From the NCBI RefSeq assembly GCF_042648365.1, contig NZ_JBHRXI010000049.1:124001-188000 (forward strand): a DNA stretch of 64,000 nucleotides. Direction: 5' to 3'. This document shows, one piece after another, positions 16,018 through 25,056 of the stretch. The stretch's first letter is position 1. Every line of letters begins with the position of its first letter. Position numbers and translations under genes: made by a program. The DNA is from Lutimaribacter_A marinistellae. GTDB lineage: Bacteria > Pseudomonadota > Alphaproteobacteria > Rhodobacterales > Rhodobacteraceae. The notes below the pieces were generated by a model. That model did no database searches. It saw only the letters and a program-made list of their open reading frames with translations, and had not been told where the DNA came from.

Positions 16018-17120
16018 GCCAACCGGGGCAGCACCAATCGGACCATCGCGCGGATTTCCTCGCGCACCGGGCCCTCGCGCGGCGCGTCCTCGATCGTGGT
16101 GAACCAGTGATCCGGCGGGTTGCGGCCCGCCGCACGTGACCAACGCAAACTGCGCAGAACCTGCTGGGCCGCGTCCGGCAGGCGATCCGGAATCGCGTGA
16201 CCCGCAAGGCTTGCCCAGACCCCGGTCCAGCAGCGCGCCACCGACCACGGGTTATACCCGCCCCCGCCCAGCACCAACAGGCGGGACGCGATCGCCTTGA
16301 GCGCCCGCACCGTCGCGAAATGACTGCGATTCGATAGCGTTAGCCGGGACAGCGGATCTTCGGTCACTGCATCCGCCCCGCATTGCAGAACCACCGCATC
16401 CGGGCGGAACCCTTCGGTCGCCGGCAGGATGACCTCCTCCAGCAGCATCGCGAACTCGGTATCGTTCAGCCCGCGCGGAACCGGCAGGTTGATCGCCGCG
16501 CCGCCGGCCTCGTCCTCCAGCGCTCCGGTAAAGGGCCAGCGCGCCGCCTCGTGAACCGAGATCAGCCGCACGTCCCCGGCGCCGTGAAACGCCGCCTCGA
16601 CCCCGTCGCAATGGTGGGCGTCGATGTCGACATAAACGATGCGCCGCATCCCCAGCGCCCGCAGGCGCAGGATCGCCAGCACCGGGTCGTTGAGGTAACA
16701 GAACCCGCCCGCGCGATCTGCGAACCCGTGATGCGTACCGCCGCCGGGATTGTAGACGTGCCCGCCCTGCGCGATCAGCTCGGCCCCCAGGATCGACCCG
16801 CCAGCGGCGGTCGCGGGCCTGCGATACATCTCGGCAAAGACCGGGTTCGACAAGGTTCCAAGACCGTGCCGGGCGCGAACCTCGGGGCTGACCTCCTGCG
16901 CGGCCTCCGCCGCCTGCAACGCCGCGACGTAGTCGGGCGTGTGAAACGCCTGCAGCGCGACGGGTTTCGCGCGCGGGCTCACGCGGTAGACCTCGCGCGG
17001 CAGCCAGCCCAGCGCGCGGCCAAGGTCGATCACAGTCGGCACGCGCGGGATGGCCAGCGGATGCGCCCGGCCATAGCTCGACCCGCGATAGATCTCGGAC
17101 CCGATGAACAGCGCGCTCAT
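16014..17120 (-). CDS. Histone-deacetylase-superfamily deacetylase (AcuC/class II HDAC-like)
   Basis: 368 residues of the arginase/deacetylase fold. Active-site features seen are NPGGGTHHGFADRAGGFCYLND (tandem His pair with zinc-side loop), VDIDAHHCDGVE (zinc Asp and His), LQCGADA (second zinc Asp) and GGGGYN. Bacterial relatives include acetoin utilisation protein AcuC, which deacetylates acetyl-CoA synthetase, and acetylpolyamine hydrolases; no acetoin genes are nearby. The frame is open far upstream, but the ATG at 17120 overlaps the stop of the membrane-protein gene (ATGA) and aligns with the family start. The gene converges with the Crp-family gene, overlapping its stop by 4 bp. Confidence 0.88.
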   Translation of the reverse strand: MSALFIGSEIYRGSSYGRAHPLAIPRVPTVIDLGRALGWLPREVYRVSPRAKPVALQAFHTPDYVAALQAAEAAQEVSPEVRARHGLGTLSNPVFAEMYRRPATAAGGSILGAELIAQGGHVYNPGGGTHHGFADRAGGFCYLNDPVLAILRLRALGMRRIVYVDIDAHHCDGVEAAFHGAGDVRLISVHEAARWPFTGALEDEAGGAAINLPVPRGLNDTEFAMLLEEVILPATEGFRPDAVVLQCGADAVTEDPLSRLTLSNRSHFATVRALKAIASRLLVLGGGGYNPWSVARCWTGVWASLAGHAIPDRLPDAAQQVLRSLRWSRAAGRNPPDHWFTTIEDAPREGPVREEIRAMVRLVLPRLA

Positions 17121-18226
17121 CTGCGCGGCGGCCCCGACTCCAGCCGGCCGTCCTGGCTCATCAGGATCGCCACGGGGCGCAGACCGGGCACATGGCTCAT
17201 CACGATCAGGATGCACACCGTTACCGGCACGCTCAGAAATGCGCCGATCACGCCCCAGAGCGTCGACCAGAAGGTCAGCGCCACCATCACCATGAAGGTC
17301 GACATGTTCAGCGTCCGGCCCAGCATCGCCGGATCGACGAAATTGCCGATCACGAACTGGATCGTGCCGCAGCCCAGCACGATGATGATGAACGGGGTCA
17401 GCGTCTCGAACTGCAACAGCGCCACCAGCGCGGGAAAGATCACCGCGATGATCGACCCGATCGAGGGGATGAAGTTCAGCGCAAAGGTCAGTACCGCCCA
17501 GGTCTCGGGAAACTCCAGCCCCAGGAACCTGAACACGGCATAGCTTATCCCGGCCGTGACGGCGCTGACGAATGTCTTGACCCCCACGTAGCGCTGCAGA
17601 CTGACCGAGATCGCATCGGTCATCATCGTCAGTTCCGCGCCCAGCAGCGGACTGGCGGCGGCCATCGCGATCTTGTGCCTGAAGGCCAGCCGCTCGGCCA
17701 GCAGGAACCCGATGTAAAGCACGATCAGCATGAAGGAATTGAACAGAAACGTCACCCCGCCGAAACTGCTGCGCGCCAATGCGCCCATGTCGATCTCGAC
17801 GATCGTGTCGCGCAGGAAAGCCGCCAACTCGTTGCCCAGCAGCGCGGCCAGACGGTGCATCGCATCGTCGATCTCGGTCTCGTAGCCCGCCGTCACCCGG
17901 ACAAAGCTCGTGGCCTGGCTGGCAAGGATGTAGAAGACCAGCGACAGCCCCGCCATCACGACCGCCGCGCCCAGCAGGCTCGCGACCCATCCCGGCATCG
18001 GTACCAGCTCCTGCGCCCGGTCGGCCACCGCGATGATCAGCACGAACAAAAGCAGCGCGACCACCAGCGGCACCAGGAATCCCGATCCGGCCCACAGGCC
18101 CCAGATCGCCACCGCACCGATCAACGCCACGTCGCGCGTCACGGCAAGGCTCGGACGGATCCGGCCGGGCAGGCCGTCGGGATCGGCGGATTGGTCGGTC
18201 TTGTCGACTGATGGCGGCGTATCCAT
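17117..18226 (-). CDS. AI-2E-family transporter-like membrane protein
   Basis: 369 residues. Hydrophobic segments near 32-52, 55-75 and 85-110 are followed by a long amphipathic/soluble region (about 120-200) and then several membrane helices to about 350. This is the AI-2E transporter (TqsA/PerM/YdiK) pattern, with conserved elements FIPSIGSIIAVIFPALVALLQ and GNFVDPAMLGRTLNMS. Despite the family name, members include ion/proton antiporters and permeases of unknown substrate. It is coupled with the HDAC-like gene by an ATGA overlap. Confidence 0.87.
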   Translation of the reverse strand: MDTPPSVDKTDQSADPDGLPGRIRPSLAVTRDVALIGAVAIWGLWAGSGFLVPLVVALLLFVLIIAVADRAQELVPMPGWVASLLGAAVVMAGLSLVFYILASQATSFVRVTAGYETEIDDAMHRLAALLGNELAAFLRDTIVEIDMGALARSSFGGVTFLFNSFMLIVLYIGFLLAERLAFRHKIAMAAASPLLGAELTMMTDAISVSLQRYVGVKTFVSAVTAGISYAVFRFLGLEFPETWAVLTFALNFIPSIGSIIAVIFPALVALLQFETLTPFIIIVLGCGTIQFVIGNFVDPAMLGRTLNMSTFMVMVALTFWSTLWGVIGAFLSVPVTVCILIVMSHVPGLRPVAILMSQDGRLESGPPRR

Positions 18227-18353
18227 CCGGGGCGCTGTCCTCGCTGCTCGGTTCCCTGCAATGCTGCACCGGCACGGGGGCGGGATGCAACGCCCCGCTG
18301 CTGCGATCCGTGCGGGGCTTTGTTCGGATCGCGCCCCGGTCTAGTCTCGATTC

Positions 18354-19220
18354 ATGCCGCGCGCGAATCCGACCCTTCCCCGCCATGTCGAGGCGCTGCT
18401 GATCGCCGCGAAACGGTTCTCGGCAAAGCAGGGCTTCGTGATGGCCAGCCATGTCGCCATGTCGCTGATGCTGGCGCTGTTCCCGTTCATGCTGTTCACC
18501 GTGGCCCTCGCCGGCGCCCTGTCACAGGATTACCTGACGGATGACGTCATCGCGCTGGTCTTTGGTGCCTGGCCAGAAGAGGTCGCGGGCCCCATCCTCG
18601 ACGAACTAAACGCCGTGGTCAGCGGGCCGGGCACCGGGACCATAACGCTGGGTGGCCTGCTTGCGGTCTATTTCGCCTCGAACGGGGTCGATGCGGTGCG
18701 TGTCGCCATGACGCAGGCCTATCACGACCAGGATGACATGCCGTTCTGGAAATCGCGCCTGCTCTGCATCGGGCTCGTGCTTGCCGGCGGTGGCGCGCTC
18801 CTTTTCACCGCCGCGGTCGAGCTGGTTCTGCCCTTCTACTCGAATCTCGTGACCGAGCGTCTGCCGGGCGAGGCTCCTGACTGGATATCGATCGAACGGC
18901 TGCAATGGATCTTTGCCGTGATGATGCCTGTGGCGCTGGTCTTTTTGTCGCATCTGCTGCTGCCGACGCGGCGCCACTCGCTGATGCAGATACTGCCCGG
19001 CGTGCTGCTGACACTGGCGCTCTGGGCTGCGGGGGGCTGGGTCTTCTCCTATTACATCAGCCAGTTCGCCACCTACTCGGCAACCTATGCGGGGCTTGCG
19101 GGCGCGATGGCGGCGTTGATCTTTCTTTACTCCTACGCCGTGATCCTCATTCTGGGCGCGGAGTACAACGGCGCGCTCATGGATCTCGGCGTGCGCGCGC
19201 CTCAACCGGTGGATGGCTGA
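18354..19220 (+). CDS. YihY/BrkB-family inner membrane protein
   Basis: 288 residues with about six hydrophobic segments in the YihY/BrkB arrangement. The opening is GFVMASHVAMSLMLALFPFML (about 27-50), a conserved GGLLAVYFASNGVDAVRVAM segment follows at about 98-120, and the end is GLAGAMAALIFLYSYAVILILGAEYN. The family was once called ribonuclease BN by mistake; the function is unsettled (export or envelope integrity). It is divergent from the AI-2E-type gene, with 127 bp between starts, and overlaps the cytochrome gene by 8 bp. Confidence 0.87.
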   Translation: MPRANPTLPRHVEALLIAAKRFSAKQGFVMASHVAMSLMLALFPFMLFTVALAGALSQDYLTDDVIALVFGAWPEEVAGPILDELNAVVSGPGTGTITLGGLLAVYFASNGVDAVRVAMTQAYHDQDDMPFWKSRLLCIGLVLAGGGALLFTAAVELVLPFYSNLVTERLPGEAPDWISIERLQWIFAVMMPVALVFLSHLLLPTRRHSLMQILPGVLLTLALWAAGGWVFSYYISQFATYSATYAGLAGAMAALIFLYSYAVILILGAEYNGALMDLGVRAPQPVDG

Positions 19221-21138
19221 TCACATGCTCTCACGCGCCCTCGGGCTGACCCTGTTCCTGTTTGCCTCCACCACCGCAGCCCAGACGCCCGATTATGTCG
19301 GGTCCGAGGGCTGCACCGCTTGCCACGAGGACGCCGCCGCCGACTGGTCGCGCTCGCATCATGCGCTGGCCTGGACCGAACCGGGCACCGACACGATGCT
19401 GGCGGATTTCGATGGCACCACCTTCGCCCATGACGGGATGGAGGTGACCTTTACCCGCGAAGGCGATGAGGTTTCGGCCCGCGTGACCGAGAATGACGGC
19501 ACGACCACCACCTATCCGCTGCATTCCGTCGTGGGTATCGCGCCGCTGCAGCAATACCTGTTCGAAACCGAACCCGGTCGTCTGCAAAGCTTCGATGTCA
19601 CGTGGGATGTCGAAACGCAGACCTGGTATCACCTCTATCCCGACCAGCACCTGCCGCCCGATGACGGGCTGCACTGGACCGGCCCCTACAAGAACTGGAA
19701 CGCCCGCTGCGCCGAATGCCACGCCACCGGCTATGAGAAGAATTACGGCCCTCAGACCCGCCGCTACCGCTCCACCCAGGTCGAGATCGGGGTGGGGTGC
19801 GAGGCCTGCCACGGCCCCGGCTCCGCCCATATCGAATGGACAACCGGCAAGGCACCGGCAGACCATCTCGACGAATACGGCTTCACCATGTCATGGGGAA
19901 AGGGCGACACCGAGGCCGAGATCCAGCAATGCGCCACCTGCCATTCCCGGCGCGAGGCGATGCTCGACGGCAACCCGATGCCCGGCACGGCCTTCCACGA
20001 TGCCTACACGCTCGCGCTGCTGCGTCCGGGCCAGTACCATGCCGACGGGCAGATCCTGGACGAGGTCTATGTCTACGGCTCTTTCCTGCAGTCGAAGATG
20101 TACGCGCAGGGCGTTGGCTGCATGAACTGCCACGAGCCGCACAGCCCCGACCTCAAGGCCACCGGCAACGCGATCTGCACCCAGTGCCATTCCGAGGCGG
20201 GCAACCCCGATTTCCCGACACTCGCGCTTCAGGAATATGACACGCCCGACCATCACCACCACCCGGCCGACAGCGACGGCGCGCAATGCCGGACCTGCCA
20301 CATGATCGAACGCACCTACATGGGCATCGACGGGCGGCGCGATCACTCCTTTCGCATCCCGCGCCCCGATCTCGCAGCGGAAACCGGAAGCCCCGAAGCC
20401 TGCACCGATTGTCATACGGGCGAGACGCCGGAATGGGCCGCCGAACGCATCGCCGAATGGTTCCCCGACAGCCGGAACCGCGGGCCGCATTACGGTCAGG
20501 TGCTGGCAGCGGGGCGCGAAAACCCGCAGCTGGCCACGACCGACCTGCGCCTGCTCGCCGCCGACACCGATCAGCCGGGTATCGTGCGGGCCACCGCGCT
20601 CTTTCTGCTGCAACCCGTGGCCGACCCCGCCCTGGTCGAGGCCGCTGCCGACCTCGCCGCTGATCCCGACCCGCTGGTGCGCGGGCAGGTTGCCGCGCTG
20701 CAAGCGGCCGCGCCCGTGCCCGAACGTATCGCGCGGCTCATGCCGCTTTTGCAGGACCCGATGCGCTCGGTCCGCGAGGCCGCCGCGAAACAGATCCTGA
20801 CCGTCCCGCAACAGGCGCTCAGCCCCAGCCAGCGCGCGATCGCAGCCGAGGCCATGACCGAATGGCAGCGCGCCCTGGCAAACCGGCTCGATTTCCCCGA
20901 AACCCATCTCGTGCTGGGCGGCATGGCCCTGACCATGCGCAACGCTCAGGCGGCGCAACGCGCCTTCCGCGAGGTCGTCACCCTCGATCCCCAACGCGCC
21001 GAGGCATGGCCCATGCTCGTCCGTCTCGCCGAAGTGACCGAGGGGCCGGACGCCGCCCGCCGCGTCCTGCGCGAAGGGCTGGCCCGCATCCCCGACCATC
21101 CCGGTCTTGCCGACCTGGCGACCCGCCTGCAGCCCTGA
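19213..21138 (+). CDS. Exported octaheme c-type cytochrome with C-terminal HEAT/TPR-like region
   Basis: 641 residues. A signal peptide (ending TTAAQ) starts best from the second Met (19225). Eight CxxCH haem-binding motifs are visible in the first about 410 residues: CTACH, CAECH, CEACH, CATCH, CMNCH, CTQCH, CRTCH and CTDCH. The last about 210 residues carry none and look like helical HEAT- and TPR-type repeats (VRGQVAALQAA, SVREAAAKQI, AQAAQRAFREVVTLDPQRAEAW). This resembles cytochrome c554-like multihaem proteins fused to a repeat domain. It should act in the periplasm as an electron carrier or reductase; the substrate is unknown. It overlaps the brkB-like gene and converges with the amidohydrolase (6-bp gap). 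Confidence 0.87.
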   Translation: MADHMLSRALGLTLFLFASTTAAQTPDYVGSEGCTACHEDAAADWSRSHHALAWTEPGTDTMLADFDGTTFAHDGMEVTFTREGDEVSARVTENDGTTTTYPLHSVVGIAPLQQYLFETEPGRLQSFDVTWDVETQTWYHLYPDQHLPPDDGLHWTGPYKNWNARCAECHATGYEKNYGPQTRRYRSTQVEIGVGCEACHGPGSAHIEWTTGKAPADHLDEYGFTMSWGKGDTEAEIQQCATCHSRREAMLDGNPMPGTAFHDAYTLALLRPGQYHADGQILDEVYVYGSFLQSKMYAQGVGCMNCHEPHSPDLKATGNAICTQCHSEAGNPDFPTLALQEYDTPDHHHHPADSDGAQCRTCHMIERTYMGIDGRRDHSFRIPRPDLAAETGSPEACTDCHTGETPEWAAERIAEWFPDSRNRGPHYGQVLAAGRENPQLATTDLRLLAADTDQPGIVRATALFLLQPVADPALVEAAADLAADPDPLVRGQVAALQAAAPVPERIARLMPLLQDPMRSVREAAAKQILTVPQQALSPSQRAIAAEAMTEWQRALANRLDFPETHLVLGGMALTMRNAQAAQRAFREVVTLDPQRAEAWPMLVRLAEVTEGPDAARRVLREGLARIPDHPGLADLATRLQP

Positions 21139-21144
21139 GGCGGG

Positions 21145-22485
21145 TCAGTCCAACGTGTTCTTGTAGATCACGCCATCTTTCATGATCACGTCGAAATTGC
21201 CGTCGGGATCGCTCACAAGGTCCAGGTTTTCCAAAGGGTTGCCGTCAACGAGGATCAGATCGGCATAGGCACCTTCCTCGATCACGCCCAGCGCACCCAT
21301 CGGGTAGGGCGTCAGCGGGCCGGACAGTTTCAACAGCTCGGCATTGTCGCAAGTGGCCATCTTCAGCGCTTCGAACGGTGTGAACCAGGTCTGCAACTTG
21401 GCCAGTTGCGCGCCCTGGCGCTTGGCGAGGTCCGCGCTGAACAGGGTATCGGTGCCAAAGGCGATCTTCACGCCCAGTTCCTTGGCCGTGCGGTACACGA
21501 AATCGGTCCCGTCGGTGACGAACTTGTACTTGGCCTTCTGGAACTCGTTCAGCTGCGGCGCGTCTTCGTCGTCAAGGAAGGGCTGCATGCTCAGCCAGGC
21601 ATCCTCTTCGATGAACCGCTCCAGCGTTTCGCGGGTCGACATGTGGCCGTGCTCGATGCTCTTCACACCGGCGTCGAGCGAATGGTTCACCGCCTCGTCA
21701 TTGATCGCGTGGGTCAGGATATAGGTGCCCCAGTTCTCCGCCTGTTCGACCGCCGCCTCCAGTTCGGCCTTGGTGTATTGCATCGTGTGGATGGGATCGT
21801 AGCTCGATGTCACGCCGCCGCCCGCCATCAGCTTGATCTGCGTCGCGCCCTGCATCAGGTTTTCGCGCACCCGCTTCAGAACTTCGGGCACGCCGTCGGC
21901 GATATAGAACATGTCCGAGGTTTCGAGCGAATTCAGCTTGTCGGGCGTCGCAGGCACGTCCCGTGTCATCCGGAAATCCATGTGGCCCGATGTCTGCGAA
22001 ATGGCCGGGCCCGAGGGAAAGACCCTTGGCCCCTCGATCAGGCCTTCATCCGTCGCGCGGGCGATGTCGAACATCGGGCCGGCCGTGTCCCTCACGGTCG
22101 TGAACCCACGATAAAGCGTGTCGCGCTGCGCAACCGCCGTCAGAAGGTTCCAGTACCCTTCGCTGGTCGTCATCAACTGGCCGATCGTCGCCGTCGCGTA
22201 AACTCCGTGCCAATGCGCGTCGATGAGGCCGGGCATCAGCACATGGCCATCCGCCTCTATCACCTTCGCAAACTCGGGCGGCTCCAGGTCGGTGCCGATA
22301 CGTGAGATCATGTTGCCCGCGACGTAAACATCCTGACCCTCGATCAGGTCGGGCGAACAGCCGGTAAAGATGCTCGCGCCGCGGATCAGCACGGCATTGG
22401 GCGTGCTGTCGGCGGAGCTGTCCTGTGCCGCGACAGGCGAGGCAATGGCCGCGCAGACGGAAAAGAGCAGGGCAGTCCTGTGCAT
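21145..22485 (-). CDS. Exported metal-dependent amidohydrolase
   Basis: 446 residues with a signal peptide (about 1-20, ASPVAAQ). Amidohydrolase-superfamily landmarks in order are the first metal pair in LMPGLIDAHWHG, a candidate metal Lys in QIKLMAGGG, His in ILTHAINDEA, His in KSIEHGH and the last Asp in AFGTDT. The ending DGNPLENLDLV...DVIMKDGVIYKN is characteristic of imidazolonepropionase/prolidase-like secreted amidohydrolases. The frame is open to 22785, but the ATG at 22485, with AGGAG 7 nt upstream, fits the signal peptide. The substrate (a cyclic amide or Xaa-Pro-type peptide) cannot be decided. Confidence 0.88.
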   Translation of the reverse strand: MHRTALLFSVCAAIASPVAAQDSSADSTPNAVLIRGASIFTGCSPDLIEGQDVYVAGNMISRIGTDLEPPEFAKVIEADGHVLMPGLIDAHWHGVYATATIGQLMTTSEGYWNLLTAVAQRDTLYRGFTTVRDTAGPMFDIARATDEGLIEGPRVFPSGPAISQTSGHMDFRMTRDVPATPDKLNSLETSDMFYIADGVPEVLKRVRENLMQGATQIKLMAGGGVTSSYDPIHTMQYTKAELEAAVEQAENWGTYILTHAINDEAVNHSLDAGVKSIEHGHMSTRETLERFIEEDAWLSMQPFLDDEDAPQLNEFQKAKYKFVTDGTDFVYRTAKELGVKIAFGTDTLFSADLAKRQGAQLAKLQTWFTPFEALKMATCDNAELLKLSGPLTPYPMGALGVIEEGAYADLILVDGNPLENLDLVSDPDGNFDVIMKDGVIYKNTLD

Positions 22486-22774
22486 GGAAATCTCCTGTGC
22501 GTGTCCGGAACGGTCAAGCAGCGCCGCCCAAGCGCAGGGCGAGCCCATTTGGCATGGCCGGTTTTCCCGTATTCCGAAAGCCGGCTGGTATGACCACCCT
22601 AATCCCGCGCATGGCCGCGTGTAAAGGAAAGGGTTCGGACAGGCGCGCCGCAAGCTTCGACAAGGCCACCGGAAATCCCCGTTCCGCAAAACCGCCCCGT
22701 GATCGCCACAGTTGGACCATGCTGTCCGCATACCGCCAAAGGACGTGTTTTCAATCGGTTCGAAAGGGGTCTTC

Positions 22775-23746
22775 ATGGCGGTCATCTCACTGTTTGGTAA
22801 GAAGGATCCCGCGGAACAGGCCTATCGCAAGGGGCTGCGCCACCTGAAAGCCGGGGAAATGGCCGAGGCCAGCCAGAGCTTTTCCGAAGCGATGCAAGCC
22901 GGCCACGCCGCCGCCGCCTACAACCTGTCGGTTCTCTGGGGCATGGGTGCGGTCTCGCCCTATGATTTCGATGTCGCCGCCGATTGCTGGTACAAGGCCG
23001 CCGCCGCCGGGAACGAAACCGCCAGGCAATCGCTGTGGCTGCTCGAGGCCGCGGACCGGGCCGGCTTTGGCAATGACAACCTGATCGCGCTTCTCGGCAA
23101 ACAGCCCAAAAGCCCCACACTCAACGGCACACTGATGATCTGTGCGGCGCGTTTCTACGACGCCGTCTGTCGCCAATACGGCGCAACCGCCGACGTGATC
23201 GCCTATGAGCTCGACGGCGCGTCCTCCAGCGAGATGCCCTTCGTGCACGCCTTCATCGCGCGCACCGGCATCGACCGCAGCTTCTACGCCGGTGGGCTGG
23301 ACCGCCTGACCGAGGGCAGCGCGGCAGACCAGGTCACCGACGGGCTCAATGCCTTCTCCGTGGCGCTGCGCCAGTCCGGCTGCTCGATGGAGATGTCGAT
23401 CATGGCGCGCTGCTCGATCGTCGGCTACATGATCCGCAAATCGGCCTATGGCGGAGCGTCCGAGCCGCTTTTGGGAACGGACCGCTTCTTCGACGCCAGG
23501 CAACCGGCCGCGCACCCCGCCGAGAACCACCCGATCCTGCAACGGCTCTGCGACCTGCTGCAGGACGAAACCTGCGAGCGGTATTTCGTCATGGCGCTGC
23601 ATTCCGGCAAGGTTCAGGCACCGCTGACCATTGCGACCAAGGTGCAGGAGGCGATCTCCGTGGCGCAGGAGATCAGCGAGCTGATCGGCATCGCCCCGAT
23701 CAGGATCTACGAGGCGATCAAGCGCGAACAGGGGGCAGGGGCCTGA
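22775..23746 (+). CDS. Sel1/TPR-like repeat protein of unknown function
   Basis: 323 residues. The N-terminal part (about 10-100) contains TPR/Sel1-like helical pairs: AYRKGLRHLKAGEMAEASQS followed by AMQAGHAAAAYNLSVLWGMG and DCWYKAAAAGNETARQSLW. The rest is not recognised and has no signal peptide or membrane segment. The frame is open to 22712, but the ATG at 22775 with AAAGGGG upstream gives the natural start MAVISLFGKKDPAEQAY. It is divergent from the amidohydrolase gene, with 289 bp between starts in which no gene or strong signal was seen. Confidence 0.7.
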   Translation: MAVISLFGKKDPAEQAYRKGLRHLKAGEMAEASQSFSEAMQAGHAAAAYNLSVLWGMGAVSPYDFDVAADCWYKAAAAGNETARQSLWLLEAADRAGFGNDNLIALLGKQPKSPTLNGTLMICAARFYDAVCRQYGATADVIAYELDGASSSEMPFVHAFIARTGIDRSFYAGGLDRLTEGSAADQVTDGLNAFSVALRQSGCSMEMSIMARCSIVGYMIRKSAYGGASEPLLGTDRFFDARQPAAHPAENHPILQRLCDLLQDETCERYFVMALHSGKVQAPLTIATKVQEAISVAQEISELIGIAPIRIYEAIKREQGAGA

Positions 23747-23838
23747 GACCCATCACCGCCCCGGTTCCGCCTCACTTTGTCCAGCTTCGGCAGGCATAAC
23801 CGCATGATCTCCCGTTTCGCTGCCCCGGAGAGTTCACG

Positions 23839-24030
23839 ATGCACCAACCTGATCCGACGATCCGCCGCGCCCGCCTGTTTCGCCTGCTCGCCCACCAGCA
23901 TGCCGCCGAACGGGTGCATGCCGCCACCCGATGGCGGCCCGGTCTCAACCTTGGCACCGCGATGCTTTTGCAGGACCGCGCGCTGGCTTCCTTCCGGCCG
24001 CAAAAGCTGCCGCAGATGCCGCGCCGCTAG
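23839..24030 (+). CDS. Possible small protein, 63 aa
   Basis: A short open frame with ATG and GGAG 9 nt upstream. The product is basic (many Arg and His) without hydrophobic segment or known motif. It ends on the last bases of the convergent SDR gene. Nothing supports it beyond the frame and a moderate ribosome-binding site, so it could be chance in a GC-rich sequence. Confidence 0.25.
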   Translation: MHQPDPTIRRARLFRLLAHQHAAERVHAATRWRPGLNLGTAMLLQDRALASFRPQKLPQMPRR

Positions 24031-25004
24031 GCGTTCGAGAGGAGCTTTTCGCTGATCTCCCACAGGCGTTCGGCCGCCGCGTCGTCGCAGGCATGCGGGT
24101 TCACGCCCATGAACCGTGCATAGGGGCTGTCGGGATCGATGACGCTGGCAACGTCGCAATTCTCGCAATAGACGCCCGGCTTGCCCTCCAGCAGGGGCGA
24201 GGTCGCCGCCCACACCGTGGTCGATGCCCCCTGTTCCGGCGTTTTGAAGCCTTGCCGTGCCATTTCCGACGGCTCGCCGTTTTCATCGAGCCATCCAAGC
24301 GCGATCATTTCCTCCTGCGGCAGATGGCGCTGAAGCGGGGTAAAGATCCCGCCCGGATGGACCGAGAAGGCAAGCCCGCCGCTGTCACGCAACCGCCGCG
24401 ACAGGCCGTTGGCGAACAGGGCATTGGCTGTCTTGGCCTGCCCATAGGCCTGCCACTTGTCGTAATCGCTGTGCTCGTACTGGATATCGTCCCAGCGGAT
24501 GTCCGAAATCTTGTGCCCGGTCGAGGACAGCGCAACCACGCGCGCGCCATCGCTGGCTTGCAGCAGAGGCATCAATTCGCTGGTCAGCGCGAAATGGCCC
24601 ATGTGGTTCACACCGAACTGCGACTCCCATCCCGGCCCGACCCGCGCCAGCGGGCAGGCCATGATCCCCGCATTGTTGATCAGGAGGTCCAGCCGGGAAT
24701 GGCTGTCACGGACCCCGGCGGCAAACGCCCGCACCGAGGAAAGGTCGCCCAGGTCCATCGGCGCGGTGCTCACGTCGCCCTCGATTCCCGCAAGGCTCTC
24801 GCGCGCCTTCTCCGGGCTGCGCACGGGTACAAGGACGGACGCCCCCCGGCCTGCAAGGCTGCGCACCGTCTCCAGCCCAAGACCGCTATAGCCGCCGGTC
24901 ACGATGATCTTCTTTCCGGTCAGGTCGATACCGGCAAGAACCTCGTCGGCGGTACTCTTGGCGTGAAAGCCCGAATTCGTCGGAATCTGATCGGCCGTCG
25001 CCAT
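24027..25004 (-). CDS. Short-chain dehydrogenase/reductase (retinol-dehydrogenase-like)
   Basis: 325 residues of classical SDR fold with a short N-terminal extension. The nucleotide-binding motif TGGYSGLG is at about 36-43, NNAG at about 110, and the catalytic Ser in VVALSSTGH is followed by Y-GQA-K. The length and the extended substrate loop resemble the WWOX/retinol-dehydrogenase-like group. AGGAG lies upstream of the ATG. It follows rlmE after a short gap in the same direction. The C-terminal CENCD is a curious Cys pair without known meaning. Substrate unknown. Confidence 0.88.
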   Translation of the reverse strand: MATADQIPTNSGFHAKSTADEVLAGIDLTGKKIIVTGGYSGLGLETVRSLAGRGASVLVPVRSPEKARESLAGIEGDVSTAPMDLGDLSSVRAFAAGVRDSHSRLDLLINNAGIMACPLARVGPGWESQFGVNHMGHFALTSELMPLLQASDGARVVALSSTGHKISDIRWDDIQYEHSDYDKWQAYGQAKTANALFANGLSRRLRDSGGLAFSVHPGGIFTPLQRHLPQEEMIALGWLDENGEPSEMARQGFKTPEQGASTTVWAATSPLLEGKPGVYCENCDVASVIDPDSPYARFMGVNPHACDDAAAERLWEISEKLLSNA

Positions 25005-25056
25005 GGCGCGCTCCTGTGCTGTCGGCGTGATGGGGCAGGGCCGCCCCGTGCCGAGC

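Noticed and set aside
17121..18452. Upstream extension of the HDAC-like frame to 812 residues
   Set aside because: The extra part is an out-of-frame reading of the AI-2E-type gene; the ATGA overlap at 17120 gives the natural start.
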